NCBI GenBank assembly: GCA_031310005.1
Contig: CM062388.1
Span: 124,001-188,000 of the forward strand
Length of the DNA stretch: 64,000 nt
Origin: Dactylellina haptotyla
Lineage: Eukaryota; Ascomycota; Orbiliomycetes; Orbiliales; Orbiliaceae
Direction of reading: 5' to 3'
The translations under genes were made by a program, and so were the position numbers. The notes under the pieces are model-generated. The model saw nothing but the letters and a program-made list of their open reading frames with translations, had not been told where the DNA came from and made no database searches. Below, in pieces: positions 1 to 13,730 of the stretch (positions are counted from its first letter, which is position 1; every line of letters begins with the position of its first letter).

Positions 1-1978
1 TCCGCGGCGGGGCATGAAATATCATATTTTTTTTAGAAAAAAAGTTTAGGAACATCTAACAAAACATGCACTAGGCGGTTCCCAAGTGTTTATCTCGGGC
101 CACCCCTCGCACAAGATCTAATCTCCCTGTGCTGCCTGTCGATCGTCCGTCAAAGCAAGGACGGCATGAATTAATATCGGAATTTCCCACTGTCATCAGC
201 CCAAATATCACGCCAGCGGAGGCAGGATGGCCGCAGTGGCCTTGTAGAAGCGGGTGACATAATCACATGTATGTAGGCATCTCTGTATCACTATATCTGA
301 ATTGATCATCGATCCGAAATGTCTATTTTCCGGTGGCGTTGTTGTGTTTTCGTGGTCCATGTCAGGCCAAACGCCTGGCGAAAATGGCCGAGTGACAAAA
401 CTGAAAAAAGTTTCATGCATATCGGAATGATCGATGAGCTCGACGATATGTGACGTCTTGGTCTAGTGTATGTGAAACGCCTATAATAAATTTATCTAGT
501 TTTAAAGCTAAAAGGAAAAAATGTTTCCGCGTTTCAATAGCTGATGCACGATATATGAACTTTTAAAGTGTGGCACGTCCTTCCGCATGATGTGGGACCT
601 TGCCGAAGAGGCGAGAAGGGAGGCTAAAAAAGCAATGCTGGTAGGCGGAAACTTCAACCGTCGAACCGAGGCACCGAAAAGCCGCCTCAGCACTCTTATG
701 CAATATTTTTCGGTGATATCACATCGCGGTCAAGATGGCCTCATAGGAATTTCCACTTTGTTAGGTGGCCTCACCGGATTATGAATGATTATGGCATGCT
801 TACAGAAAGGTTTGGGCAGTGCCTTCCATATGCCCGGGATCGAGTCTTTATCTCGAGCTTCTTAGATGAGAACGCCGGGGCCACCTCTCCAGCGCAACCT
901 AGGGGCATCGAGGTTCACAAATTCTCGAACACAGTGCGGACCTGTCGTTTTGGATGTTAATTCCCCGAGAAGAAAGACCGTTATTACCCACTGTCGTCGG
1001 CGCACAGCGGGGGCACCATTATAGGCATAACAGGCTGCAGGCGGACAAGTTGTTTGCCCCCACTTGCTTTATGGCGCGACGGGCGCAGGCCTCGGTGCAG
1101 CTGTTGGATTTGGCAGGTCGATATCCGACAAGCGACAGAGCGGCCGTTCGCACCCCAACACATTTATCCAAAGAGGTAGCTTCGATTTGATGGTGCCATT
1201 CCAGAAGAATATGAGGGGCAAAGGCGACCCGCGTGGGATTGTTCTTTCAATTCTTTCTCTACCTATGGGTACAACCTTCTCCCGGGCCCTCGGAGATAAT
1301 TTGCATTGTCTTTTTAATATCTCATGTACAGTGAAGGTATAATCCAGGGCCAGAATGCCCAGGGTGACACGAACGGCTCCCCGGAGTCATCTACAGAAAA
1401 CACAGATTCCAGGCCGTCTTGAACAATAGCGTCCGGGTAGTGAAATAGCTGAGGATGCCGACTGCCTTGCTGGGCTTTCTTCCTTAAACTGGTTAACAGT
1501 GGAGCAAGTTATTGAGAGTAAACCTCATATCAAGTAAAAAATGTGTACCCTTAGTGTAGTCTAGTGAATATGACAGAACGGAGATTGAGGTCCATTTTTT
1601 GCCAAAATTTTCTCTTCTTCATAGCTAATGGAGGCGGTGAGTTCGACACAGCCATGGATTCGTCGCGTTCGTGACAATGAGTCCGTAGCATAGTGGATAG
1701 CACTATGTAGTGAGTAATCGACTTCAAAGGCGGGAAAACATCCATATTGTGACGCTGGGCTTTTGGGAACGCAATCAGCATCCGCGGGAACCAAAATACC
1801 AGTGAGCCGTACAATTTGCTCACGAGATATTTGTCTTCGGATGAAATGGCTAGGTATCCTAGTCGAGCATGCCCTCGCATTTGTCGTCCGCATGGTTCTT
1901 GACATTGTTGCATTCGGAATTCCCCAAAAACAAATTTTAACCTCTCGATCACTATATCTTTGACAGATCGGACTGTCA

Positions 1979-1987
1979 ATCAGATAA
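1979..1987 (+). promoter_or_regulatory. GATA-type ATCWGATAA motif
   Basis: The sequence ATCAGATAA matches the extended ATCWGATAA site described for SreA-type iron-responsive GATA repressors in aspergilli. It lies about 1.2 kb upstream of a ferric reductase-like gene, which would be a sensible target. One match is expected by chance at roughly this window size, so it is only suggestive. Confidence 0.2.
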
Positions 1988-3048
1988 CTGTTGGATCTTC
2001 GTAATAAACTACGAACGCCCGTGCCAAACTAGGCTAGTCGTGCTGCTCCGGGTCCGCCGGTATGTGCAGAAAAAAAAGGAAAGTACAGTACAATACACAG
2101 GACCCTGGAACGGTCCTTGCCGGTGTGCAAAAAATCAATTAGCAGCTTCCTCTATCTGTTAGCTTCTCTAGCTGCGGGAATGGGAATCAACAGTTTTGTT
2201 GAAAAAATCTGATAAACCCATTTTTCGACGCAGAATCCATTGTTGTGGTGTCACTTGGCATTGATTTCTCGTTGTTAGGGACACTTGGAGACGGAGAAAT
2301 ATTCGAGATCCCCAAAACTGTTTACTAGACTTGGTCAACCACCAGTTTTTATAACGTTGTCTCCGTATCCCAGCGCAGAGGGTCATCAAGCTGCAGAGCA
2401 GGTTCCTGCCAGGACGTCGTGGGGCTTACTTAATAACTTGGTAATGGACTTTATCTGCAACACATATTGGGACGCTAGCCTTCAAAGCTTCCCACTTCCC
2501 ATTTTGCAACTTCCCTGCCGACTTATCTGTAGAGGTCCCCACCTAGCGTTCCGGAGTGGTGCATTCGCGAGGAGATCATGCCGTACTACCTGCAGCAAGC
2601 TAGATACTCAATATTGTTGAAAACAGGGCCACGCTCTGGTAGTTTCAAGTTTGCGCGGCCATGAGCACGATTATCTTTGCCCCCGTACCTAACTGACAGG
2701 ACCCCCATCATGGGTCCTCGATCGGGGACGCAACTTCCAAGGATGCCCAGAAGTAGTAGCTCACGGAGGGCGTTCTTTCCAATTGTGCCTAGACCCAGGT
2801 TCAGTCGCATTTTTCTTTTTATGAGCTTTTAGTGAATACAAGTTTCCAGATTCTGGCCCGACCTCGTAGTCTGTATCCTCCCGTCCATGTCATCCACGTC
2901 GGAATGATATGCCACTTGCCTACTATCCTTGTTCTTGTTCTTTAATCAAGGTTCGGTGGCAGAAGACTAGATCCCAAATGCACATCTAATCAATCAGTAA
3001 CCTTGTCAAGTATAGATTTGGGAAGGGCTAGGTCGTTGGAGTTCTTGG

Positions 3049-3057
3049 TTATATAAG
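3049..3057 (+). promoter_or_regulatory. TATA box of ferric reductase gene
   Basis: TTATATAAG lies 130 bp upstream of the start codon at 3187, at a normal distance for a fungal TATA box with a short 5' UTR. It is followed by a CA-rich stretch typical of fungal leaders. Confidence 0.45.
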
Positions 3058-3186
3058 ACTGACGCACCTCCCAATACACCAACCAAACTATCACCTATAG
3101 TCAACCAAGAATATCAAGACTCCTGGCTATCTCTATTCTCATTACACGTTGTTGAGAGCCTTTTTTGGTGTAGATTTACTATCGCC

Positions 3187-5318
3187 ATGGCTTCAACAAT
3201 CCAAGCACTTTGGTCTCGTGCTGAAGCTGCTGGTGGTCACAATAGTGCTGGCGGACCTGGAGGTAACAGCACTAGCACATCGAGTAGCAGTCACGGCGGC
3301 GGCATGACACCAGCACAATTAACAGCGTTTCGACATTGGATGTCTCTTGTAAACGCCGATTTGATGAGATGGTACGGTCTAAGCTTATGCGTTCTCATTT
3401 TTCTCTTTATATTCTTTCACGTTTCGAGGACCTTTATGCACCTCCAGGGCAGGAGGGGCATGATGGGAAAGATGGTAGCTGCACCGTTCAGGTTTGTATC
3501 CCTATCTAAGCTTATATTGGTCTCAAAGAAATAATACTTACAAATCTTACAGAGCTTTCCGAAAAATCGCACTTAGGAAAATGCCGAAATTCACATCAAA
3601 TGGCCATTTTGCCCTGATAGCGACGTATACTGGCTTGAATGTGTTCTTTGCCGTATATCGTACAGGATTCGGAGGCATCTATGGAACTGGATTTATTTCC
3701 AAGAGGTGTGCCTGGTAAGTAATATGAAAAAGATCTCAATCTTTTTATTCAAAAAATTACTAGAAACTGATCTTTCCCTAGGCTGGCTCTATGTAACTTG
3801 GCCCTTGTGTTCCTCTTGGCCATGAAGAACAACCCAATCGCTTTCATCACAGGCTACTCTCACGAGCGCCTAAACGTCCTACATAGATGGGCCGGAAGAT
3901 TTGTCTGGGTCCAGGGTTCGATCCATGTCTGGTAAGATACATCTAGCTAAACGAAATTTTTGCTTATCAGCATCCTTATTGTTCACCAGCTAACTGTTCT
4001 CGCATCAACAAAGCTTATATATATATTCATGGACTACGAATGGAAGTCTCGCAACTCGACTCCGCCAGGAAGACCCAACATATCGTGCCGGTCTTACTGC
4101 TTGGCTGTTCTTCTCTATCCTCTTCTTTTGCTCCTTTGCATTTATCCGAAGGCGAGCATATGAGTACTTTTTCATTGTTCATATCGTATGTGCCCTCGGC
4201 GCGGTGGCTGCTCTTGGCTTCCATGAGCCAAAAACATATGGTATGGTACTCTACTTGGCCAGCGGCATGTGGATATTTGACCGACTGGTCAGATTTTTCC
4301 GTGGCGTTCATTACAGCAAGGGCACAAAAGCAACAATCTACCCTCTACCTGGCGATGCCGTCAAAGTTGTTCTCAACAAATCTGCAACTTTCCAACCAGC
4401 CTCTCATGGGTTTATTAATATCCCATCGCTGAAGCTTTTCCAGAGCCACCCCTTTACAATTTCTTCGGCTAACTCACTTGAGTTTATTGTCCGAGCTCAG
4501 CGAGGCTTTACTCGAAAGTTGTATGATAAAGCCGTTCAAAACCCTGGACAATCGTTCCAGTGCTATTTTGACGGCCCTTATGGTAATGTTCCGGATTACC
4601 GACGGATGAACAGAGTCATCCTTTTCGCTGGTGGGAGTGGAGGCTCCTTCTCCTTTGCTATTGCAACGGATATTGTGCGAAATTTGAAAAGGTGCTGCGT
4701 TGAGAGCATCGAATTCGTTTGGGTTATTCGTGAAAAATGTAAGTTACGAATCTTCCAATATTTTATCAGTTTTTACTAACACTCTCAATAGCGCATTCTA
4801 AATGGTTTGAGAAGGAGCTTGAAGAGCTTAGAAACTGTCCGGTTGTCAACCTTCGAATCTTTGTCACCCGCGAACCTTCGGACCTTGTCAATACGCATCC
4901 AGAATCACCAACGAATGCGACAGCAGAGGACCTCCACGGGTCTTTGCCAATTCATGATAGCACAGAATCTGGATTGACGATAGATGAGAAGCCTGGTAGT
5001 TCCTCGGGCGTGCACTCGAACGACATCCTTTCCGTTCCCGAGAAAGCGCTCGAGCTTACTATTGACACAAGAATTAAACCACTTTCGAGAAGTGGATCAG
5101 TTGGAAGCATGAGCCCATGTTATTTCGAATCTGGCCGACCTGACATGGATGCTATTGTAAAAGAGGCCATTAGAAACGCAACCCAGCATGATCTGGTAGC
5201 CGTTGGTGCATGCGGTCCGACAGAGCTCATGAGACGTGCACGAAACGCAACCGCCGCCGCAATCACCACCAGTGGGCCGAGCATCTCACTTCATTGTGAG
5301 CAATTTGGATGGGGTTAA
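3187..5318 (+). CDS. Ferric reductase-like transmembrane oxidoreductase
   Basis: Five exons: 3187-3491, 3553-3714, 3782-3931, 4014-4738 and 4792-5318, giving 622 aa. The frame closes exactly. The protein is a flavocytochrome that would move electrons from NAD(P)H through FAD and two hemes across a membrane, classically to reduce Fe(III) or Cu(II) outside the cell. Residues 1-45 are Gly/Ser-rich and the first membrane helix is about 63-80. Two His pairs, each 14 residues apart (H190/H204 and H262/H276), are the bis-heme ligands. The FAD motif HPFTISS begins near 351 and the NAD(P)H loop GGSGGS near 412. The C-terminus ISLHCEQFGW is the usual end of the family. A Ser-rich insert of about 90 residues sits in the NAD-binding half. 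The third acceptor (4013, AAG, with branch point CTAAC at 3990) is the least certain junction; 4042 also keeps the frame. The true electron acceptor is unknown. Confidence 0.9.
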
Positions 5319-8174
5319 CTAATGCTAATGTTTAACATCAAATGGGAGGCCGATTGAAGTTTTTTCCTTTCTTCTTTCTTTCTTTCTTTCTCTCATCCGC
5401 ATTTTCCACGGACTTTTTCTTGGTGTTTCTTTGCATTTTCACGGCTTACGGAGTATACTGAGTTTCTTCCTTTCGTTTATGCTTCTTTCATTTGCTTTCA
5501 CGATCTGGGTTCGCATGTAAGTAATGCAAGGGATATAGATTCTAGAACGAGAACCTTGAAAATTGGTTTCCATGGCATTAAACGCCTCATGTTTAGATTT
5601 ACCTTAACTTTCGCTCATATTCATATAAGAAGTTACTTCGGATTTTTCCGATTCCGTCAAGAAAATTTTCCCGCCACGGGTCCAAGGTGTACCCAGCCTT
5701 CTATCATAGCATGTTGTCCGTACTTGCGCGCAATTGTTGGCTTTGCAAAAATGCAACAATGGCCCAGGCCAACGCCTTTGTCACACCTAACGCCTGGTGT
5801 GATCGGGGGCGGGTACAAGGATTTAATAACCAGGCTCGTGATCTCATGCCTTTTTACCCGGGCTATATAGGGCCGAGAGCTTGAGATGTATCCCCTTGCA
5901 AGGGAGAATATATTACAACACAAAATGCTGCCGGAAACCCGAATGTGTGACGTCTTGGAACCTCACACCACCCCTTTAAACCTTGAGGGACAGCGGGTCT
6001 TGTCTCGCCGTATGGGTAAACCGGGTGTGAACTATAGCAGTGCTGAAATTCGGTCGTCTGCATTGCGTAACATGTTGAAAAACGCCATATGACTAAGAGA
6101 TGATGAAGGTAGCTGTTTACGGTATGGCCTCTGGGCAAGTCATGGTGCCAGGGATCCGACAAGGCGAGCAGGCTTGGGAAAGAAAGGGCAGATGTTTCAA
6201 GCCACAAAATTTGCGAAGTGCGCAAATTGATTAAAAGAAATTCTCCGCCCGGGTAGATGCTCCGACAAGGACAGGCTGTCTACGCAACTACAAGCGGAAT
6301 GGCTGTTCTCACGATTTAGTACCACGAATATCGATGCTGTGTTAAGCTGGCCATTACCGTTTCCATATGCCGGATCCCGGGCCCATATTCTCCAGTTTAT
6401 TTTATAGGGAATCGTAATCCAAAGCTTAGCTAATCGATCTGTAATGCACCTATCTTGACTATTTCGAATGATTGGGGGAAAGCTTGTTTCTGAAGCACAG
6501 GGGTTGCATGGCCTCTATGCATCGTGCTGACATCCCCACGTGGTTCGCAGACGGCCGTGAGGCACAAGGAGCTGGCTAGATATAGCGAAGTGGAACCTGC
6601 CGTGGCCTAAGCGCGGCCGCGGAGAGGAGGAATGCTGCACTTTTAGCCATTGTTTCCGACCCAACAAGAGAACCACACTAGAAATGGTTGATAAAATGAA
6701 GAAAATGCAATTTGGTCCCTGGAGTCAGGCTAATTATTGCGATAGAAACGCATTAATATAGATCGAAAGACGGTTATCTATTGATTGAATTATCTCCGGA
6801 TCTCATTATTGATATCTCGAGATAGGGGTAATTCGAGTCCGAACCCACTAAACGACATTATGTGCTCAAAGGGTATAAACCTTTCGTAGACTGGGGCTCT
6901 TGAGCATGAAACAGGCTTAATTGCCATGGAGAGGAAGCTGTAAGCTGTTCCTGGAGTACTCGAACTGATTAAGGTCGATTATCTTCTTAGTAAGCTTTGT
7001 TTAGAACTGTCAAAGATTTTTCTCCAGCAAAGTTTCCACATCCTTCTCGGTTTTCTTTCATGAATACTACGTACCCGAACGTTGATATGTTGCCGCCAAT
7101 TTTGGATTCCTCCCGATTACAATCCCACCCCTGAGCGACATCCTGAATATCTAGGGACTCGATAACGGCGATTTGGCCACTTCCTCGCCGAGTGAGCGAA
7201 TTGGACGCAGTCTAACCTCCTGCCCTTTGACCTCGACATATTTCTACCGGGAAACAGACCCTCGCGCCCACCGACTACGTCGTCAGCCTCTTACATCAAT
7301 GATTCAGCGCCTGGAATTAAAATCCAAAGAAAATTATACCGGATGATGATATCACATTGTTCAAGAATGGCCTACTCGATGTTTGTTCACTATTCTATCC
7401 CTGGTTCCGCCCTTGAATAATATGCGAACTCCAAAGCAATCGGCAAGCTCCCCTGTCCATGCTCCAATCGCACCATGGCATCTATCATGAACGAAAATGG
7501 GAAATCGCACGAGAGATGCCAGAACTCAATCTGCCGGGCCGGATTCCCGTACCGCCGGCAACAAGAAAGAAGCCTCATTTTCGTTGACTATAGGACCTTT
7601 GACCATGATATTGTCTTCTGAGAGTTTACATCATCCTTTGTGGAGATGAAGCAGTTATACAACCACTCCAAACGGAGTTCCGATGAAGTCCAATTTTTGG
7701 CATCCGACCAAATTCTAATCATGGCAGCGGGTTGCTGAGGGCGTTGTGAGCTCTCGGAAGTTACGACGATGTCGAATATTGTGAATAGTAATCAAAGAAA
7801 CAAACAGGTTATGGAAGACTATACTCCGGCTGACCCAAAGTACCATCGATTCTATATTCGACTTCGCAAAATACAACACCTGGATCATAGCCTTTAGTGC
7901 CAGTCGATGTAAGAGCATCAAGAGGGGGCTATCGGATCTTAGTAAGTTTGAATCTTTGATCTTTTGAAGACTATTAGTTCTGGCTGCTCCGACTCCACGA
8001 ATTTCACCAGCGGTCTCCTAACCCCTCCATTCTCGACACATTTTCGCCGTTAAGATCACAATTATTTCGTTTGGGAATTTCTCAAATACCTATTAAATGC
8101 AATAAAAATCAACATCGTTAAGTGGTATCTGTAGGCTACAAATTCTAATATATATGTACTTGGGGTTTGGATTG
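5319..8174. other. Intergenic region, no supported gene
   Basis: This holds the 3' flank of the ferric reductase gene with a TTTC microsatellite, then about 2.7 kb with no coding signal. Small open frames occur on both strands without motifs or joinable exons. Confidence 0.55.
5366..5394. repeat. (TTTC)n microsatellite
   Basis: A pyrimidine-only stretch made mainly of TTTC units, 45 bp downstream of the ferric reductase stop codon and probably in its 3' UTR. Confidence 0.7.
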
Positions 8175-10044
8175 TTACAAAGTTCCAATACCAGAATATA
8201 CTCTGGGACGCTTCCACTGCCTTCCCTTCTTCTCGTGAAACTCTTTTACCCAGTCTCCCACGACTTCGATTTGCAATCTATGGACTTCCTGGATTCGCTC
8301 AGGCTCCAGAGATATATCACCCAGCCCGTTTTCATCATTGTGATGCCACGACTCTTTGATTAGAACACTCAACCTGTCATTTCTATCCTTCTGCGGCGAA
8401 TACGGACTGTGAGCTGTGGCATACAACCATGGGTCATTGTCGCCGTCAATATACATTAAACGAGGGGCGGTAAGATTGAATCCACCGTATTTTAGGACCT
8501 TGTCGCTATCTATCACAAAGTCGAGCGCTGAATAGATGTTTTGATTAGCTTTGAATAAATCCTTTTTCCTTTAAGGGACCATGGAGGACTTACGAAAGTT
8601 AAAGGTATATTGACACATCCTGCGGAGATATTTCATATCAACGATACGCGGCATGAGAGTCGGGAAACCAGCTGGAGCGCCTCCCATAAGATATCCCCAC
8701 TTGATCACAATCTCATTAGTAGTGTGCAGACAGACAGGTGGAGATGATATCAGCATACTTCAGTGCAAACCTGCCACGACCACAACTTCCAGCTGTCGGC
8801 CAACGAAGTTCCGGCGAAACCTTGTTCATCGCTAGTACTTAGACATTCCGTCACATTACCGTCACCACAATTACTCTGCACCGATCTTCGCGTCCACCTG
8901 GCGAAATTTTGAATACCCTTTTCGAGGTCGAGATATTCGCCAGCTGGTGTTGCGGACAATACTTTCTCGTCGCAGCTATGATCAAAATAGCCTTCGTTTA
9001 ACCCATCCGTTATATTGGCACAGAACTTGTCCCAGCTTTTCGCTCCGGATAGGGTCTTGTCCCAATTTCCCCCCTGCCAGATACCTAGCACGCCAAATAT
9101 GAACTGAGCGGCATCACGGTTCTCGACATTCTTGACACCGAACAGGCTCTTAAAATCGTCCAAAGCTTGGCCACCAGTGGTGCTATAGTTATCCATCCTC
9201 CTTGCCGTCTCCTCTAGGATCGCGACGCAGATCGGATCTCCATTCTTCCTGAGCGGTTCATTGTACTCCCAAAAGTTCTCACCGGCCCATACCACGGCAC
9301 TTGAAGCCAAGGAGCCATAGTAAGCCTCGGGATATTCAATCTGCAAAAACGCCGACTTGGCTCCGGCGTAGGACCCTCCGTAGCTGATAAACGGAGTCTC
9401 GTCGGGTCGTATATGTGAAAGATTGGCCGGTAGGTCTTTCCACAAATTCTCCGCAAAGTATGCATTATCCTTTAGACTCAGCGACGTATTCAAGTACTTC
9501 AACGATTCGTTCGTCAAATTCTGAGTAACATAGCTTTGGCCATAGTAACGGTGCTCTAGAACAACCCCGATGCCGCCCAAGTATTCCGTCAGATAACGGC
9601 CAACACCGGTTTGCATGTACGTAACCCGGCCTGCGCCACTGGTCTCCCCGCCTTCAAGAACGAGAACAGGTCCACCGGGCTTGTAGAACTGCGTTGAGAT
9701 CCAGTAGCGCTGCTGGAATGTGTTGTTGTTCGAGGGATCGAAGTGGTCAGTCTTCTGGCGGAACCATTTCTGAGTGTAGGTGATATTGGAACCCTCGGAT
9801 TCGGTGCCCGCACGTCTATAATACTCCGTTAGAATCACGATGTACGGAGGTGGCGATAAGATTATAATATCGATGGTTGGGAGGTTTACTTCTCGAGTTC
9901 GAGGCGCAAAGCCTCTTCCTGCCGTTTGCGCAATCCGGGGGGCTGGAGAGGGAGACGATATCGCGGGAACTCATCAGCTGGCTCTGCCTGGGCGAGTCCC
10001 GAAGCGAGGGCCGCGATAGCAGCGCAAATGATTGCTCCCCGCAT
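8175..10044 (-). CDS. Secreted S28-family serine peptidase
   Basis: Exons, in transcript order: 10044-9890, 9815-8759, 8699-8594 and 8527-8175, giving 556 aa. The product is a secreted peptidase of family S28 (prolyl carboxypeptidase / dipeptidyl peptidase type), which cleaves on the C-terminal side of proline. Residues 1-20 are a signal peptide, followed by an Arg-rich stretch ending in a KR pair near 52-53, a possible propeptide site. The nucleophile loop is YGGSYAG with Ser about 200. The catalytic Asp lies in NDPW near 471 and the His in WHHND near 501. The CTEWGY segment created by the second splice is typical of S28 enzymes. Branch points CTAAC, CTAAT and GCTAAT precede the acceptors. 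Several N-glycosylation sequons are present. In fungi such enzymes act in acid protein digestion. The family call is firm; exact specificity is inferred. Confidence 0.93.
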
Positions 10045-10135
10045 TCTGCCGTTAGAATCTGACAATGGAGGGTCAAACGAATTTTACAAAGAAATGAAAC
10101 GAAAGGAATGACTGAGCAGCTGCGAACAGTTAGCA

Positions 10136-10144
10136 TTATATATT
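10136..10144 (-). promoter_or_regulatory. TATA box of S28 peptidase gene
   Basis: Read on the minus strand this is AATATATAA, about 95 bp upstream of the start codon at 10044, consistent with a core promoter. Confidence 0.4.
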
Positions 10145-11269
10145 ATTTCGGAGAATTCTATCTTTCCCCCCTGGTTCTTTCGTGATAAATCGATGTATCA
10201 CAATACAGATCTGGACTAATGTTCCCCAACCTGCAGGGCGCCATGTCTGCGGGAGGAAAGTGGGCCTGCGCATCACACCTGCAGTATGCACCAAGGCAAT
10301 CTTGCAATCGATTAGGCACAAAGGCGTCTTACACAAACGGCAACTGCTCTCCGGACCTTACAGCATTATCGATCGCGAAATCCCATCATGTGTCGTTCTC
10401 ATCCTTGCTAGCCAGCTCCGCAGTTTCTGGTTTGGGAAAGGTGCTTGGCAAGGCCAACAACAATACCATGGCTGCGATACGGGTTCCAGCGTGCGGGCAG
10501 AGGATAGACATCTCCAGGGACCAATGCGGGATTTCGGCGTTAAGGGGACTGCGAAAAGGTCCAGAAGAAAGAATACATCTACGTAAACAGCGAGTAATAG
10601 CCATAAGGCACGATATGTCGGTACAGACTTTTCCTTGATAAAATGCCAGGTGACCAATTTATGACCTCGGCACAGAACCTTGGTATCCGAACCGAGTGAG
10701 GCAAGTTTCTGGCAGCGGATTGTCTTAATATCAGTAGTAACGATATTAATGTCAATATTTATAATTAATATATCAGTTAACAGATACGTAAACGCACTTA
10801 ATTGGAATTTATTTGACAAACAAATAAAGAATATTTTAAAATTATATTTTAGATCGTAATCAACGCGAGCATGACAGCAACAGGATACCCTTGCCCACAT
10901 AATCTGAGAGAGTATCTGATATTAGGGCTCATGACGCCTTCTTTTTGAATTTCCGGATTCTTGCCCCATAACCCGATTTTGCAACTTTCATATTCTCTAT
11001 TATGTGCTTCGGGTACGATTTACCGTAGAACTTCTCGCGGTCAGGTAGTCCGCGGGGCGAAATTCTTGTTCCCAAGCGCCTATAGCTAGGAGTCGACCGA
11101 AGTATTTATATCAAAAAATCAAAATTGACAAGGTTTCATTTAGATAATTGGTGGTATTGTCGTAGACACGCTTCGTACGGGCACTATCTGGACTTACCTC
11201 AATATTGGTTTGAGCAGCGTGGATATCGTAGTTGACACTGTTGAGGGCACCGGCAACAACGATGGATGA

Positions 11270-11537
11270 GAGATGCTTGAAGTAGATATTGATATAGGCG
11301 ATTTCGTAGAGGGTACTAATAATAATAATGGTAGCGAGATGTTTGAAAAAAGAAACTTAATATTAATAATTTTATAGAGGGTATTAGCAATAATAATGAT
11401 CAGAAAATGTTTAAAGAAGATTTTAATATTGGTAATTTTGTAGAGAGTATTGATAATAATGATATCTGAGAAATGTTTGAAGCAAATCTTGATATTGGCG
11501 ATTTTGTAGAGGGCACTGGCAACAACGATGTTGATGA
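11270..11537 (+). repeat. Degenerate 66-bp tandem repeat, four copies
   Basis: Four diverged units can be aligned on an ATG that recurs at 11273, 11339, 11407 and 11473, spaced 66, 68 and 66 bp. Another partial unit lies just upstream around 11200-11265. The best copies would encode a 22-residue unit with the core DIGDFVEGT, and the middle copies have lost C/G pairs to T/A. A period near 22 codons suggests a former coding repeat, but no open reading frame now spans the array. Confidence 0.75.
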
Positions 11538-13730
11538 TGAGGATGGGGGATGGAGGACAGAAAGGAAAGAAGGAAGTAGAGCATTAGAGCAGGGTGGAAT
11601 CTTTAAATACCAGGGCCCCCAATTATCATTGCTTTTGTTGGCTGTCCAGAGAGCCTTGAATCATCTATTATGATTCTGACGACAGCGAGAGTCTCGAGAC
11701 CACAGCAAACTTGCAACGTTATTTGGTTTGGTTCGAGACTGCGACAGTTGCTAACCAGGAATCAGATTGGTGTTATGCAGTGACAACAGACGTACGTTGC
11801 AACGTTGACATGTTCTTCGACAAGATATATTCATATTTACCATCGTGTGAGCTTCGCCGTAACAACTTCAGGTACAATAAAACCGGGGCATATTTCTTTT
11901 ATAGGATCAACCGAATCGAGGCTGTCTCGTACAAAACCCAACAAAGCATTGCGTTGTCAAAATTGTTAATCAAAATTATTTCGGTGTTTTGTGTAAGGGT
12001 GAGAGGTTTAAATTGCCAAAACTCTCGGGACCGCCGAGAACAACGAAGAAGTATCACGTATTTAATGTATAGAGTCCTAAGATCAACTTCGCGAGCCGGT
12101 TTCAATGAAGTTAAATTTAAATTGATTCGATTCTTGGCTGACGCGCCATGTGAGGGTGATGAGAGGTTCTAGGATGGTGGAAGGTGAGGAATCAATCCTC
12201 TCGATTGGACTATCTGGTCTCTATCTACATGACACTGATGCAACACATGCATCTGCAGTCCATACATCACATGCTCATCTAGCCTAGTAGCCAGCGCCTG
12301 GTGTAGAGGCTAATGCTCATCACACTATCCTACTAAGATTTTGGAGTCTTATACCTGATGTTTTGTTCCATGTCGGGAATTCTGAATGTTTTTATACCAA
12401 AACCTTAATTTTAGTATGTGACAAACGCAAAGCCCTCCATTTTGCGTGTAACTGAGCGTCGGTGCAAAAGTCTACGATCACAATTTACGAGCCAAGTAAT
12501 CAAGTATGGTAAGTGAGAAAGCTCTGAACTGCAGATAATATAATCTGCAGGTCACAGAGAGTATTGTTGCGGAATATTCTTGTGTTCCCAGGGTATACGC
12601 GGAGCGCTATAGCCACATAAGGAGGGTGCACGACGCATGTACCACAACCCAGCGAAGGCATTACCACGACAAGAGAGAGCCAAGTTGCTGGTTCTTGATG
12701 TCGAAAGTCTCCTTCCGTATTCTTCACGCCGAAATTTTGTGATTGGTTCAACAACCAAAGCGACTTAGCTTCCAGAGCCTGCTTTCCTCGTCGGCTCGGA
12801 CCGAAATTTTTGGCACTTATAGGGTTGCTACTTGCCTTGAAGCGAGAGATGGTCTCGTGAGTTATAAAATACCTGCTACGGCTAGACTTTTGGGGTGATA
12901 CTGCCAGGGTTATCCTGCTTTCATATTGATAGCAGCCATATTATAATATTAATAACTACCAGGAAATCAGATATATGTAGATATTTAGTATCCTTCTCTT
13001 TCGGTTTCGTCTAGTTATAGCAGACCTGCAACCCCAAAAAAAAAAAATTTGCGAACGGAGCATGTTCCTGCCATCGCGACAGCTCAGGGCCATATTCCCA
13101 GGCTTTCCGACGGGGATTTGTTAGTGTGCTGGTGTCCGTATAATATCCCGATTTCGTTCCAATCAAGCCACATTAATAATGTGTTAAGGGACTGACACAT
13201 GTTCACATACAACACTGAGATATGGCGTCTATGGCACCAAAGTTGAAGGTTTAGACCCTCTTATTTAAAGTTTACGGATATGGACTAAGGAAACTTTAGT
13301 GTCTGGCGAGGTTATTGAACTCTTTTCAGGCTCGTCACCTACGCAGAATCTAAACAACATGCGTAACGCCAACACAACGTGCACCGGGTGCTTCATGCTG
13401 TAAATGATACTTAGTTAGCTATATTCCCTTAGCAGTACCATGCATTCTCTGCACCTTACAAATGACTCCAAATCGCAAAACTATGCTCAGTTTGCTTGCT
13501 ATTCTCTCTAATGTAACGCCGATGGGTAGTCGCGCGCCCGAATTAAAATTCTAATGGGGTGACATCCAAGACATTTCGATCAGATCAAGCAATTGGGACG
13601 TATCATTTGGTCCCAAAGTCTACTAGTCGCAAACAAAATTGACGCAAGAAAAAAAAAATATCATGGAGCGAGTTCCGCTTCACTCAACGGTAGCGACATT
13701 ACGAATACGGAAGTTATTAATATAAATGTC

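Larger units (their letters stand above)
1..3186. other. Intergenic region, no supported gene
   Basis: Open frames here are short, lie on both strands and show no recognisable domain or plausible exon chain. The longest is a 142-codon frame at 1551-1979 on the minus strand. The last 150 bp hold the promoter of the ferric reductase gene. A GATA-type motif lies at 1979-1987. Nothing else is supported. Confidence 0.6.

Noticed and set aside
1551-1979. 142-codon and 114-codon overlapping minus-strand frames
   Set aside because: Two overlapping frames of similar length without motifs indicate chance openness.
10358-10900. 180-codon minus-strand frame with a hydrophobic stretch
   Set aside because: AT-rich, covers several compositions, a second frame is equally open, no signal peptide with a sensible start and no family.
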